From Epiperipatus broadwayi (Eukaryota; Onychophora; Udeonychophora; Euonychophora; Peripatidae): a DNA stretch of 64,000 bases. Position numbers and translations under genes: made by a program. Location of the stretch: assembly GCA_028023455.1 (NCBI GenBank), contig JAQFVV010006644.1:165001-229000 (forward strand). Direction: 5' to 3'. The notes below the pieces were generated by a model. It searched no databases. It had not been told where the DNA came from and saw only the letters and a list, made by a program, of their open reading frames with translations. Shown here piece by piece: positions 1 through 10,060 of the stretch. Numbering within the stretch: position 1 is the first letter of the stretch; every line of letters starts with the position of its first letter.

Positions 1-1220
1 TTCTTCTTCATATCCATATCTCAAAGGCTTCTGATCTGTTCCTAATTTTATTACTTGTTGCCCATGTTTTGCAGTCATATAATAGTACACTCCTCACATA
101 GCATTTAATTATTTTTTTCTTAATTCTCTTTTCAAAGATTTACAAATTTTTTTGTTCTTTGCCAATCTGATTCTTTTTTTTAACTTCATCTTCACTTCTT
201 CCATCACCACTCAAACAACTACCAAAATATCTAAATCCTTTACTTGTTGAACTATGTTATCTTGGATTTCATTTTGCAGTCTTTTTGAATTTATCCCTGT
301 CCATAAACCCATTGGTCTTCTCGTAATTAATCTTCATTACATATTCCATACATGGTTCATCCAATATATTTAACATATACTGAGGCCACTTTTCATCTTC
401 AACTATAAGAGCTATATCATCTGAAAATCTTGCACATTTTATTATTATACCTACAACATTTGCTCTTTCACACTTTAAATGATTGTTTAACATGTCTTCT
501 AGGTAAACATTAAAAAGAACAGGTCATACTACATCCTTGCCTAACTTCTCTTTCTATATTCACTTCATCACTATCATTATTCTCCATTCTAATTCTTATA
601 ATTTGCTCAGTATATATATTCCAAATCAATCTTCTCTCTTTCTAAAATACTTCTTTATTTTTTTTAAATGGTTATAGGTTTATTCCAGATTACTCTATGA
701 AAAGTTTTTTTTCCAAATTCCTTTATCTTTTTCAATATATCTCTCCTCAATTATTCTAATAACTATATTAGCATCTTTTATATTTTTTCTATTCTAACAA
801 GACCAAATTGTTCTTCTCTATTATAATATTCTACCTTCTTATAAATTCTTGAGTTAAAAATCTCACTAAAACTTTAAAAGCACAACATAACAAACTTATT
901 ATCCTTAAAAAATCTTCAAACCAAACTCCATATTATATATCAAATTACAACTACTTCCTTCAAAGTAAATTTCTTTCACCAAATTCTAAAAGTATTACAT
1001 CAAATCCAACAGCCTTACCATTCTTCATTTTTGCAATTGACATTATTACTTCACCTGGAAATATGTCCATACCTTTATCATCTAATTCAATATCATATTC
1101 ATTTTCAAGTTCTTAATTAATTGAATTATTTTCTTTTATAAATAGACATTGAAGATATTCTTTCAATATTTTTAATATTTCATTGCTATTGGTTAAACTC
1201 TTTTCATTCTTGTCCATAAT
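1..1220 (-). pseudogene. Reverse transcriptase remnant of RTE-type LINE
   Basis: Broken reverse transcriptase that would copy LINE RNA at a nicked target. The longest open piece is 269-493 and carries FSDDIALIVEDE, where the family norm is FADD, followed by LNILDEPCMEYVMKIN and a KTN that match the region after RT motif C. Further upstream on the same strand, near 1010-1060, KMKNGKAVGFD matches the RT fingers region, and near 60-100 SVLLYDCKTW matches the conserved block of the RT C-terminal part. Stops and frameshifts separate all these pieces. It joins the endonuclease remnant upstream as one former polyprotein. Confidence 0.7.
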
Positions 1221-1759
1221 TTGACTTGCTAATCATGTTTTTTTCTCCTAAATGGCATTTTTAATTCTATAAAATATCAGCTTACATTCTTTCACCTGTT
1301 GAAACACTTTTATCTCTCTATTTTCTTGTACACCAGTTTTCTTTTGCTAATTCTGTTTCTCTTCTAGCCCATTATTAATTTTCCTATATACACTTTGCCC
1401 CTCCTCATTATCAACATTGTTTCATATTCTTTGTAATTAGATCTTTTTAACATATATTTTTTTATCCAAGATTGTTTAGCTTTCTTTAGCTGGATAGTGC
1501 TTATTTTATTTTTTGCTGTTTTTAATAAACCTTCTTTAATCCTACCACTAACACTTAGCAGAACTATTGTTTCTATTGCATTTTTTCATATTAAACCAAA
1601 TTTGTCTTTTTTTATTTCTCTCAATTTATCTAAGTCCTATTTTACATATATTTTCCCTCTTTTTATTTTTTTAAAATTAAACTTTAATTTAGACATAACC
1701 ACATTATGATTTCAGTTTATATTAGCACCAGGAAAAGTATGCAAATCCTTAATAATATT

Positions 1760-2300
1760 CTTTTATCTATCCTGAATCAATATATAATCAATTTGATAAT
1801 GTTCTCTATCATATGAAGCTTTCCATGTATACAATTTTCTTATATGATTTTTAAAGCAAGTGTTTGAAATTACAAATCCATTTTCCTTGCAAAATTATAC
1901 AATCAGGCTGCCTCTTTCATTTTTTCCCAATACTATAATTTCCAACAGTTTTTCCTTCCTTTCCCACAACAGCATTTCAATTGCATAATAGCAATAAACA
2001 TGCATTTCTCACTCTCACAATAAATAAATTCATTTTTTCATATTTTTGTCAATTTTAATAGAGTTATGACCAATAGTGAGCATATAAATTTGTATGATTA
2101 CCAAATCCCATCAGCCTAACATCAATGCAATCTACGTTTGCTATACTACTTCAAATTTTCTTTACAACAACAATGCCAACTCCATTAATTGGTTAATTAC
2201 CACCTGAATAAAATAACTCAACATCTCCACAATTACTTACCCTCATTCCTTTTATCTCAACCTGCTTAATCTTATAACATTAATATTATTTATTTTCATA
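1760..2300 (-). pseudogene. AP-type endonuclease remnant of the same LINE
   Basis: Translation of the minus strand gives fragments that line up with the apurinic-like endonuclease of RTE elements: GDVELFYSGG and NGVGIVVVKK near 2230-2160, then KNERGSLIV, ENGFVISNTC, RKLYTWKAS and QIDYILIQD between about 1950 and 1760. In live elements this domain nicks the target DNA. Here it is cut by stops and at least two frameshifts. Its position just upstream of the RT remnant, in the same orientation, supports one element. Confidence 0.65.
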
Positions 2301-2560
2301 TCTCTTTTTAAAAATTTTTTATTTTCCAAATCTTCTCAATGATATATACTAATTCTCAATGAATCAACTCTTAATAAATAAACTTTTGTGAGAATTTTGC
2401 AGGTTTATGATCTGAATAGCCTCATATATACTCCTGCCAGGAAAAATACCAAACCCATTCTTAATTAAGGTCTCAACACCCATCATGATGATTACTGTAG
2501 ATATACTCATAATAAAACAAAGTAAATGTAAGATAAACTGGCTTTCCATTATCCTTTCCC

Positions 2561-3212
2561 AGCAATAATTTCCAAACAGGTTCTACCCAAATTTTATAAA
2601 CCGAACAGCCATTTATTGCTTATACCTCACCATTGTCACCTATAGTGATCTTCTACTGACCTGGAAAAATACTGTTGCTGTCCAAGCACCCAGCAGAGTA
2701 TTGACTTAAATAATGAGTTTTAATTGGAAAATAATTATTTTCCTTTTTCAGAAATTGTATTTCATCTTAAACCAGAATTTCTAAGGTACAATAGTAATAT
2801 TTTAATTTCCCCCAACTATATTTTTGAGCAATATTTTAATACTAATCTGCTTTTAATTATAAATTTATTAAATGCACATTGATTACGTAAGTAATATTTA
2901 CTGAGGCTATAACCTTGATAATATGCATATAAAATGTGATAGTAGGGACCTCTACAGGTGTTTTAACCACAAGCTTACACTATGGAAGAAAAGAGGGGAA
3001 CCCTTCTTGCTTTTAATAAATTTTAGTTTTAATCACAATAGATTTTATAGTAATAAAATTATGAAATTCTATTGCATTTAAACAATTCCATGTAATAGTA
3101 AACATTAGTATTTTGGAAAAAAATATTAATTTTTAAGTTAATAATATTTTTCTAGACATTTAATTATCAGTTAATTCAGTTTAAAATCTATTGTGTATAT
3201 ATATATATATAT
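2561..3212. other. AT-rich spacer
   Basis: No reading frame, RNA gene or repeat unit could be recognised. It ends in a short (TA)n run at 3196-3212 that forms the target site of the LTR element. Confidence 0.6.
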
Positions 3213-3236
3213 TGTAACTGGACCACCACACAACCC

Positions 3237-3242
3237 TTTATT
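3237..3242 (-). promoter_or_regulatory. AATAAA polyadenylation signal in left LTR
   Basis: TTTATT on the plus strand, AATAAA on the element's own strand, 24 bases inside the outer end of the left LTR. The same hexamer is at 7940-7945 in the right LTR. Its place near the end of the LTR agrees with minus orientation. Confidence 0.5.
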
Positions 3243-4029
3243 ACCTCGGTTGTAACAATTTCCTGATGAGCATGTTGCAGAAAGGAACTATTAATTGGCA
3301 TTACCCAATGCAGATGTTAATCCCCCCTACAACAATATTTCCTGCTCATCAGAGGATGTAGCACCATAGAGGCTGGAAACATCTAGACATTTATATGATT
3401 GGTTTTCCAAACAGCACCACTAGAATTCCATCTCACTACAACATGACTTACCTAGGTCTAGTTATGCCAGATGTAGCTCAGGAGGCATGAGATTCTCATG
3501 AACAAGTGCACTGACTGAGGAGTGATGCAATAAAAAAAACAAAATAGAATTGAACAACTGGATAACTAAGATTAATTTTAAGTAACAATAATTTTATTTA
3601 ACAAATTAATTTGCAAGTTCTTCTAATAAAGTTCCTTCATATCCATGTGAAGATTCGTTGTTTTATTCATTTCTGGTCCATTGTGTTTCTTTGGTATACT
3701 TCAGTATGACTTAAAGAATGTAACTTGTTGAGAGTATAATAAAGTCCTGTCATAGTTCTTTTAACAACTTACATCTTTAGTTATATAATTAATTCACAGA
3801 GAGGAATGTGTCATATTGAGATAGCAGAGAGAGTAATGAAGACAACTGATAGCATCTGATGCAAAGTTCCACTTAATTTAACAAATATTTTATTTGCAGT
3901 CCACTGTGTATCTACTTAGTATACATTCAATAATAGTACAATAGGAATTACAGAATGCAAGTTCTTTAACAATTTACATTTTATGTCTAATTCAGAGTTC
4001 CAGTTAATCTTAAGTTATTTTATTTGCAG

Positions 4030-4525
4030 TCCATTAGTATTTCATTAAATTTATTAAATACAGTATGGTGGTTTAATTTACTCCCACAAAATCAATATTC
4101 AGGTGAGCATTAAGCATTGGTCATTTTATATCAACATGCAGATAAGCATTTAGAGTCCATATAATATTTCATTAAATTTATTAAATCCAGTAATGTGGTT
4201 TAAATTACTCCCACAAAATCAACATTCAGGTAAGTAGTAAGCATTTGTAATTTTATATCAATATGCAGATAAGCATTTAGAGTCCATATAGTATTTCATT
4301 ACATTTATCAAATCCAGTAATGTGGTTTAAATTATTCCCACAAAATCAACATTCAGATAAGTATTAAGCATTTGTAATTTTATATCAATATGCAAATAAG
4401 CATTTAGAGTCTATATAGTATTTCATTACATTTAACTAATGTGGTTTAAATTACTCCCACAAAATCAACATTCAGGTAAGCATTAAGCATTTGTAATTTT
4501 ACATTAATATGCAGATAAGCATTTT
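4030..4525. repeat. Tandem repeat, 4 units of about 127 bp
   Basis: Units start near 4030, 4156, 4283 and 4410, each with a TATTTCATTA, a GTGGTTTAAATTACTCCCAC and a GCAGATAAGCATTTAGAG block. The last unit is shorter. The array lies inside the LTR. Confidence 0.9.
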
Positions 4526-5500
4526 CATTTATACTTTATCAAGAATAAATGATTTTCATAATTTTAGTATGATTTTAATATCATTTATAATTTATCGATA
4601 ATAAATGTATTTTCATGTAGCTATATTTTTTAATGATTCTTTTTTATTTATTTATAATAAAGGCATTTTGTTTGTCTTTTCAAAACACATAGTATCAAAT
4701 ATTTTCATAAAATCATTATCTTTATTTATCCAGTTTGTTCCTTCAAAAAGGGGTCATTTTATTTAAGCTGAATGGCATTAATCCCTTTCATGATGGTTAT
4801 CCAGGCAAATCTTGAAAAACCATGGCTTAGAATGAAGAGATGAAGCTGTTGGTTTATTTTTCCATTGTTATAATTTCCTTAATAAAGCTTTCTTTTTCCA
4901 TCATTAACAGAAGTTCTTTCATATCCTTTTAAAATTGAAATCTTTTTTTTTTTTAAAAAAAAAATCTTCTTAAACAGCTACTTGAAAAATATCTCTCTGG
5001 AAAAACTTTTTAAAACTCTTTCAAAGTCTCTTGTTTTAAAATCAAATCTAATCTCCACTGAACTTGCAACTTGACTATTTATATCTGATTCTTGGATTGA
5101 TTAAACAGCCTTTTCCCCACTGTACCTAATTTGCATACTGCTCTTGTTCAAGCCTGATTGCCTTTCTCTTCATAATGATTGGATAATCTACTTTTTTAGT
5201 GGGATAGATAAGAAAGCATAAAGATTAAGCCATGTTTTTCAATTGATTAAGACTGCCTCAAGCTGATATAGCACTTTATTTAAAAACATCATTCCAAAAA
5301 TTAAAAATATAGTATTTTTTAATAAATGCCAGCTTTTATTTACATCATAATTTGAAACTATAAAATCAATAATGATTTTCTTTTAACTATAAATTTTTTA
5401 CTTTATTTCTTTTTTAATTTGATCAAATCATGCTAGTCTTTTTTAAATGGGGGGGGGGTCTTTTAAATATATATACACGGGGAACAGTATATCTGTTTCA

Positions 5501-5511
5501 TTACCCCCCAC
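5501..5511 (-). other. Polypurine tract
   Basis: The minus strand reads GGGGGGTAA, preceded by TGGT, directly against the TG of the left LTR. This is the expected place for the primer of plus-strand DNA synthesis in an LTR retrotransposon. Confidence 0.7.
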
Positions 5512-6197
5512 CAAATTTTGGGATGAAATTGCCTTGAAGTACGATTTTATTCCATATAATATACACATCATTTCTCATTACTGTATCTCTTCTGGTTTTA
5601 GACATGCTGATGAAATAGGTAAGATGAGCTGGAAAAGTGAATACATGAACTGTATCCTCCAATGCCAGGATAAGTAGATGTCTAAGAACAGACTACTAGT
5701 ATGCACTGCCCTATGACATCATGAGAAAATATCTTATTTTTAATCACTACCTGTCTTGTACCTAGAAGTATCATCCATCTAAGAGTAGGAGCCAGAGGAA
5801 AAAAACACAATTTGGCACTCAGCCAATCCTGCTCAACTTCTGTGAGTCTTAAGGGCTAATATTTGGTCTATTCATGAGACCAAGGCCTATACATGGGGCC
5901 CATATATACACATTGCTGGACTATTCTCAGAGCACAACATCCAGGTCTGGATAGTGTTGAGCATATACTTTGGAGCATCATAATACAACACATCCAAGCA
6001 GCTCTGCTCGATCATCCACCCATCTCAACTTGAAAAACACAAGTCCATGTATCACTACATCACTCTCACAAATGTTTTCCATCAGCTATCTCTATTTTAT
6101 TGTTCTGTACTGTAACTACAGTCTGGTTTGGAGACTGAGGATCATGATCAGTTCTCCTATAGTCCTCTTCTGTATTATGAGGTGACATACTTCTGGA
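5512..6197. other. Internal region of LTR element, no coding frame
   Basis: Between the polypurine tract and the last minus-strand reading frame. Somewhat richer in GC than the LTRs. No pol motif in any frame on the minus strand. Short open frames on the plus strand look accidental. Confidence 0.5.
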
Positions 6198-6703
6198 TCA
6201 TTTTTTTGTTGGGAATTTATCATGCTCAACATTACTGCAGTGGCTTGCTTCTTCACTTCTGTTATTTCTTTGGAGATCCTTGTTACTGTTTGATTTTCTA
6301 ACTACATGGGTCCGATATGGACCATGAACACCAACTGTGGATTTTCTTCTGTTCCTCTTACATGGTGGTACTTCATTTTTAGAAATACATAAAAGTCTAT
6401 TTTTAAATGGTTCTTCTGCCATAGTAATTATTTTTTTTGGTATTTATAAAAGTTTCTTGTTGCTTAATTTTTTTCACACTTATATGAGTTTTCAGATTTC
6501 TTTTTGGTGTCTTTTCCTGTGTCAGCAAGTATATTTTTAATAACTGAATTTATATTTTTTTTTTCTGTACTCAATTTCTGATTTGAGTTTATTGAGCTTT
6601 TGTTGATAATTTTTATATATGGCTGAGGACTAACACACTTTTCTTTCCAATTTATGGTTTCTTTCTCTATCTCTGTTACTATTTCATAGCATATATTAGA
6701 CAA
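6198..6703 (-). pseudogene. Downstream gag-region frames, broken
   Basis: Two further minus-strand frames (6464-6703, 79 aa; 6198-6422, 74 aa) follow the coiled-coil ORF in different frames. The first is lysine-rich with spaced cysteines (CYE, KCVSP, YKCEKN); the second is basic (CKRNRRKS, HVVRKS). They could be the frameshifted C-terminal part of the same gag-like protein, or simply open by chance. No zinc knuckle or protease motif is seen. Confidence 0.3.
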
Positions 6704-7511
6704 TTTTTCTGAAACATTTTTTTTCTATATTGGACAGTTCCTTCGTTATATGAGAATTAAGTTTTTGATTATTTTTATTTTCATGTTTTTCATCTTCTTG
6801 AAGATCAGAAGATTTTAATTTTGCTTTATTAGATTCATTTTCATCCATTTGAAACTCTTTTACTGTGTTTGATACTATTTCAGTCTCAGCTTCTGTATAT
6901 ACTGCTTCTTTCTTTTCAATTTTAGAGGTATATTCCACAATCAGAAGTTTTCCTGAAGGTGGACTGACAATTTCAAGATCATCCTTTGTAATTTCAATTT
7001 CTTCCTTTTTAACAATTTCAAATTTTGCTTCATCAGTAATAGGGTATTCAATTTGTGATTCCTTTAAAATATCTTTGGTTGGAAATTCTAAAGTTTCTTC
7101 CTCATCCAATTTTTTAGACTGAATTATTTCTTTTATTAACTGGTTGAACTTTTCATTTTGGGATTCAATTATTTTTCTGATTTGTTCTTTCAATTCTCTT
7201 TTGTCTTCTTCTCTCTGTTCTTTTCGTTTCTTGTTGTCTTCTTCTCTTTGTTCACTATGTTCTTTTTTTCTCTTCCTCTCTTTTCTTGTTGTCTTCTTTC
7301 TGTTCATCTCTTTTCTTATCTTCTTCTCTTTGTTCATCTCTTTTCTTGTTGTCTTCTTCTCTTTGTTCACTATGTTCTTTTTTCTCTTCCTCTCTTTTCT
7401 TGTTGTCTTCTTCTCTTTTTTATCTCTTTTCTTGTTGTCTTCCTCTCTTTGTTCATCTCTTTTGCTGTTGTCTTCTTTTATCATTTCCATTAACTGGGCT
7501 AACATGGACAC
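6696..7511 (-). CDS. Gag-like coiled-coil protein, 271 aa
   Basis: The only sizeable frame in the LTR element on its own strand. It starts about 400 bases after the primer-binding site, where gag is expected. Residues 1-12 (MSMLAQLMEMIK) form a short amphipathic start. Residues about 13-125 are almost all K, R, E, Q, D and N, in repeats of the type EQREEDNKKR, and predict a long coiled coil. The second half is acidic and serine/threonine-rich with no zinc knuckle. The repeat DNA (about 33-bp units) has shifted frame within the gene, so the pattern changes between EQREEDNKKR and KKTTRKERKR. Charged coiled-coil N-termini occur in some Gypsy-type gag proteins, so gag is likely by place, but no capsid motif is visible. 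It may already be decayed. Confidence 0.55.
   Translation of the reverse strand: MSMLAQLMEMIKEDNSKRDEQREEDNKKRDKKEKKTTRKERKRKKNIVNKEKKTTRKEMNKEKKIRKEMNRKKTTRKERKRKKEHSEQREEDNKKRKEQREEDKRELKEQIRKIIESQNEKFNQLIKEIIQSKKLDEEETLEFPTKDILKESQIEYPITDEAKFEIVKKEEIEITKDDLEIVSPPSGKLLIVEYTSKIEKKEAVYTEAETEIVSNTVKEFQMDENESNKAKLKSSDLQEDEKHENKNNQKLNSHITKELSNIEKKCFRKIV
7200..7490. repeat. 33-bp minisatellite inside gag-like ORF
   Basis: Repeats of CTTTGTTCATCTCTTTTC and TTGTTGTCTTCTTCTCT, about 33 bp (11 codons) per unit, with some longer compound units that hold CACTATGTTC. This array encodes the charged coiled coil on the minus strand. Unit lengths that are not multiples of three explain the change of repeat frame in the protein. 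Confidence 0.8.
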
Positions 7512-7896
7512 CTCTCCTGTTCTCTGTGATTGCTTTTGATCATCTGCTCTTCTTGTTTATCTTCTTTCTCAGGCAGATTCTCTATACTTTCTGTATTCAT
7601 AATCTTTTTTGCTTTTCTGGTTATCATCAATATTTTTTTTTTAATTTTATTTGTACTTTTTTATTTCAATTTTGATAAGCTTCTCTCTCCATCCATACCA
7701 TGATTTAACTCCAAGTGTTTGTTATGCCTGTTTTATTCTTTATCTACCATTTATGCCATTCATTTTTATGTTGTTTTTCTTTTAAATTTTATTTTTCTAC
7801 CCCTTTTTGAATAAATCACATCACTGCATCATATGCACTGCCCATATCACAAAATCATTATCTACTTATGCCTATGGATAGGCTAGCTAGATAAGG

Positions 7897-7913
7897 CCCC
7901 ATCTTGGGTGCCA
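7897..7913 (-). other. Primer-binding site (tRNA 3'-end complement)
   Basis: The minus strand reads TGGCACCCAAGATGGGG, two bases inside the right LTR. TGG at its start is what pairing to the CCA end of a tRNA requires. Which tRNA is not determined here; the tRNA would end in GGGTGCCA. Confidence 0.75.
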
Positions 7914-7915
7914 AA

Positions 7916-10060
7916 TGTAACCAGACCACCACACAACCCTTTATTACCTCGGTTGTAACAATTTCCTGATGAGCATATTGCAGAAAGGAACTATCAATTG
8001 GCATTACTCAATGCAGATGTTAACCCCCCCCTACAACAATATTTCTTGCTCATCAGAGGATGTAGCACCATAGAGACTGGAAGCATCTAGATATATATGA
8101 TTGGTTTTCCAAACAGCACCACTAGAATTCCATCTCACTACAACATGACTTACCTAGGTCTAGTTATGCCAGATGTAGCTCAGGAGGCATGAGATTCTCA
8201 TGAACAAGTGCACTGACTGAGGAGTGATGCAATAAAAAAAACAAAATAGAATTGAACAACTGGATAACTAAGATTAATTTTAAGTAACAATAATTTTATT
8301 TAACAAATTAATTTGTAAGTTCTTCTAATAAAGTTCCTTCATATCCATGTGAAGATTCATTGTTTTATTCATTTCTGGTCCATTGTGTTTCTTTGGTATA
8401 CTCAGTATGACTTAAAGAATGTAAATTGTTGAGAGTATAATAAAGTACTTTCATAGTTCTTTTAACAACTTACATCTTTAGTTATATAATTAATTCACAG
8501 AGAGGAATGTGTCATATTGAGATAACAGAGAGAGTAATGAAGACAACTGATAGCATCTGATGCTTAATTTAACAAATATTTTATTTGCAGTCCACTGTGT
8601 ATCTTAATATACATTCAATAATAGTACAATAAGAATTAGAGAATGCAAGTTCTTTAACAATTTACATTTTATGTCTAATTCAGAGTTCCAGTTAACCTTA
8701 AGTTATTTATTTGCAGTCCATTAGTATTTCATTAAATTTATTAAATCCAGTAATGTGGTTTAAATTACTTCCAGAAAATCAATATTCAGATGAGCATTAA
8801 GCATTGGTCATTTTATATCAACATGCAGATGAGCATTTAGAGTCCATATAATATTTCATTAAATTTATCAAATCCAGTAATGTGGTTTAAATTACTCCCA
8901 CAAAATCAACATTCAGATAAGTATTAAGCATTTGTAATTTATATCAATATGCAGATAAGCATTTAGAGTCCATATAGTATTTCATTACATTTAACAAATG
9001 TGGTTTAAATTACTCCCACAAAATCAACATTCAGGTAAGCATTAAGCATTTGTAATTTTACATTAATAGGCAGATAAGCATTTTCACTTATACTTTATCA
9101 AGAATAAATGATTTTCATAATTTTAGTATGATTTTAATATCATTTATAATTTATCGATAATAAATGTATTTTCATGTAGCTATATTTTTTAATGATTCTT
9201 TTTTTTTATTTATAATAAAGGCATTTTGTTTGTCTTTTCAAAACACATAGTATCAAATATTTTCATAAAATCATTACCTTTATTTATCCAGTTTGTTCCT
9301 TCAAAAAGGGGTCATTTTATTTAAGCAGAATGGCGTTAATCCCTTTCATGATGGTTATCCAGGCAAATCTTGAAAAATCATGGCTTAGAATGAAGAGATG
9401 AAGTTGTTGGTTTATTTTTCCATCATTATAATTTCCTTAATAAAGCTTTCTTTTTCCATCATTAACAGAGGTTCTTTAATATCCTTTTAAAATTGAAATC
9501 TTTTTTTTTTTAAAAAAAAATTATTCTTTAAAGCTACTTGAAAAATATCTCCCTGGAAAAACTTTTTAAAACTCTTTCAAAGTCTCTTGTTTTAAAATCA
9601 AATCTAATCTCCACTGAACTTGCAACTTGATTATTTATATCTGATTCTTGCACTGATTAAACAGCCTTTTACCACTGTACCTAATTTGCATACTGCTCTC
9701 ATTTAAGCCCGATTGCCTTTCTCTTCATAATGATTCGATAATCTACTTTTTTAGTGGGATAGATAAGAAAACATAAAGATTAAGCCATGTTTTTTTCAAT
9801 TGATTAAGACTGCCTCAAGCTGATATAACACTTTATTTAAAAACATCGTTCCAAAAATTAAAAATATAATCTTTTTTAATAACTGCCAGCTTTTATTTAC
9901 ATCATAATTTGAAACTATAAAATCAATAATGATTTTCTTTTAACTATAAACTTTTTACTTTATTTCTTTTTTAATTTGATCAAATCATGCTAGTCTTTTT
10001 TAAATGTGTGGGGGGAGGTCTTTTGAATATATATACACTGGGAACAGTATATCTGTTTCA
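7916..10060 (-). repeat. Right LTR (5' LTR of the element)
   Basis: 2145-bp partner of 3213-5500. The two share their ends and their interior with scattered substitutions; the length difference is mostly one missing tandem unit. As the 5' LTR of a minus-strand element it would hold the promoter, but I cannot place a TATA box with confidence in such AT-rich DNA. Confidence 0.92.
8717..9083. repeat. Tandem repeat, 3 units of about 126 bp
   Basis: Counterpart of 4030-4525 in the right LTR, with units starting near 8717, 8843 and 8969. One unit fewer than the left LTR, so a unit was lost or gained after insertion or during reverse transcription. Confidence 0.9.

Larger units (their letters stand above)
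1..2560 (-). mobile_element. Decayed RTE-type LINE, runs off left edge
   Basis: Read on the minus strand from about 2400 down to 1, the six-frame translation shows, in LINE order, an endonuclease region (LFYSGG near 2220, KNERGS and QIDYILI near 1950-1780), a start of reverse transcriptase (KMKNGKAVGFD near 1030), the active-site region FSDDIALIVEDE near 430, and a C-terminal SVLLYDCKTW block near 80. The pieces lie in several frames with many stops, so it is dead. The endonuclease wording resembles the RTE clade (BovB-like), which is family knowledge, not a search. The copy continues beyond the window to the left. The 5' boundary near 2560 is approximate; no target duplication could be found. 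It is a different family from the RTE copies further right. Confidence 0.75.
3213..5500 (-). repeat. Left LTR (3' LTR of the element)
   Basis: 2288-bp long terminal repeat, TG at its left edge and CA at its right edge. It aligns along its whole length with 7916-10060. It contains four tandem units of about 127 bp (4030-4525) where the other LTR has three, and a T-run/A-run palindrome near 4942-4968. On the minus strand an AATAAA lies close to the outer end. Confidence 0.92.
3213..10060 (-). mobile_element. Complete LTR retrotransposon without pol
   Basis: Two direct repeats, 3213-5500 and 7916-10060, bound a 2415-bp internal region. Each repeat starts TG and ends CA. ATAT flanks both outer ends (3209-3212 and 10061-10064), a 4-bp target duplication, though it lies in TA-rich sequence. 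Orientation is minus: next to the right LTR, after a 2-nt spacer, the minus strand reads TGGCACCCAAGATGGGG, a primer-binding site, and next to the left LTR it reads a G-rich polypurine tract. The internal region holds one gag-like coiled-coil ORF and no protease, reverse transcriptase, RNase H or integrase. By structure it is a non-autonomous large-LTR element (LARD-like). The two LTRs are nearly identical apart from one lost tandem unit, so insertion was fairly recent. A Gypsy-type origin is inference from the 4-bp duplication. Confidence 0.9.

Noticed and set aside
3196-3212. CRISPR-like or direct repeat array
   Set aside because: The only short regular repeats in the window are microsatellites and LTR or element tandem units; there are no spacers.
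3264-3285. Hammerhead-like CTGATGA plus GAAA in the LTR (also near 7972)
   Set aside because: The stem between them has only 3 bp with an extra A, no stems I or III close, and the motif lies on the strand opposite to the element's transcript.
6865-7675. Plus-strand frames with long Ser/Leu/Phe runs over 6.9-7.7 kb
   Set aside because: They are the antisense of the charged coiled-coil ORF and arise from the T/C-rich minisatellite.
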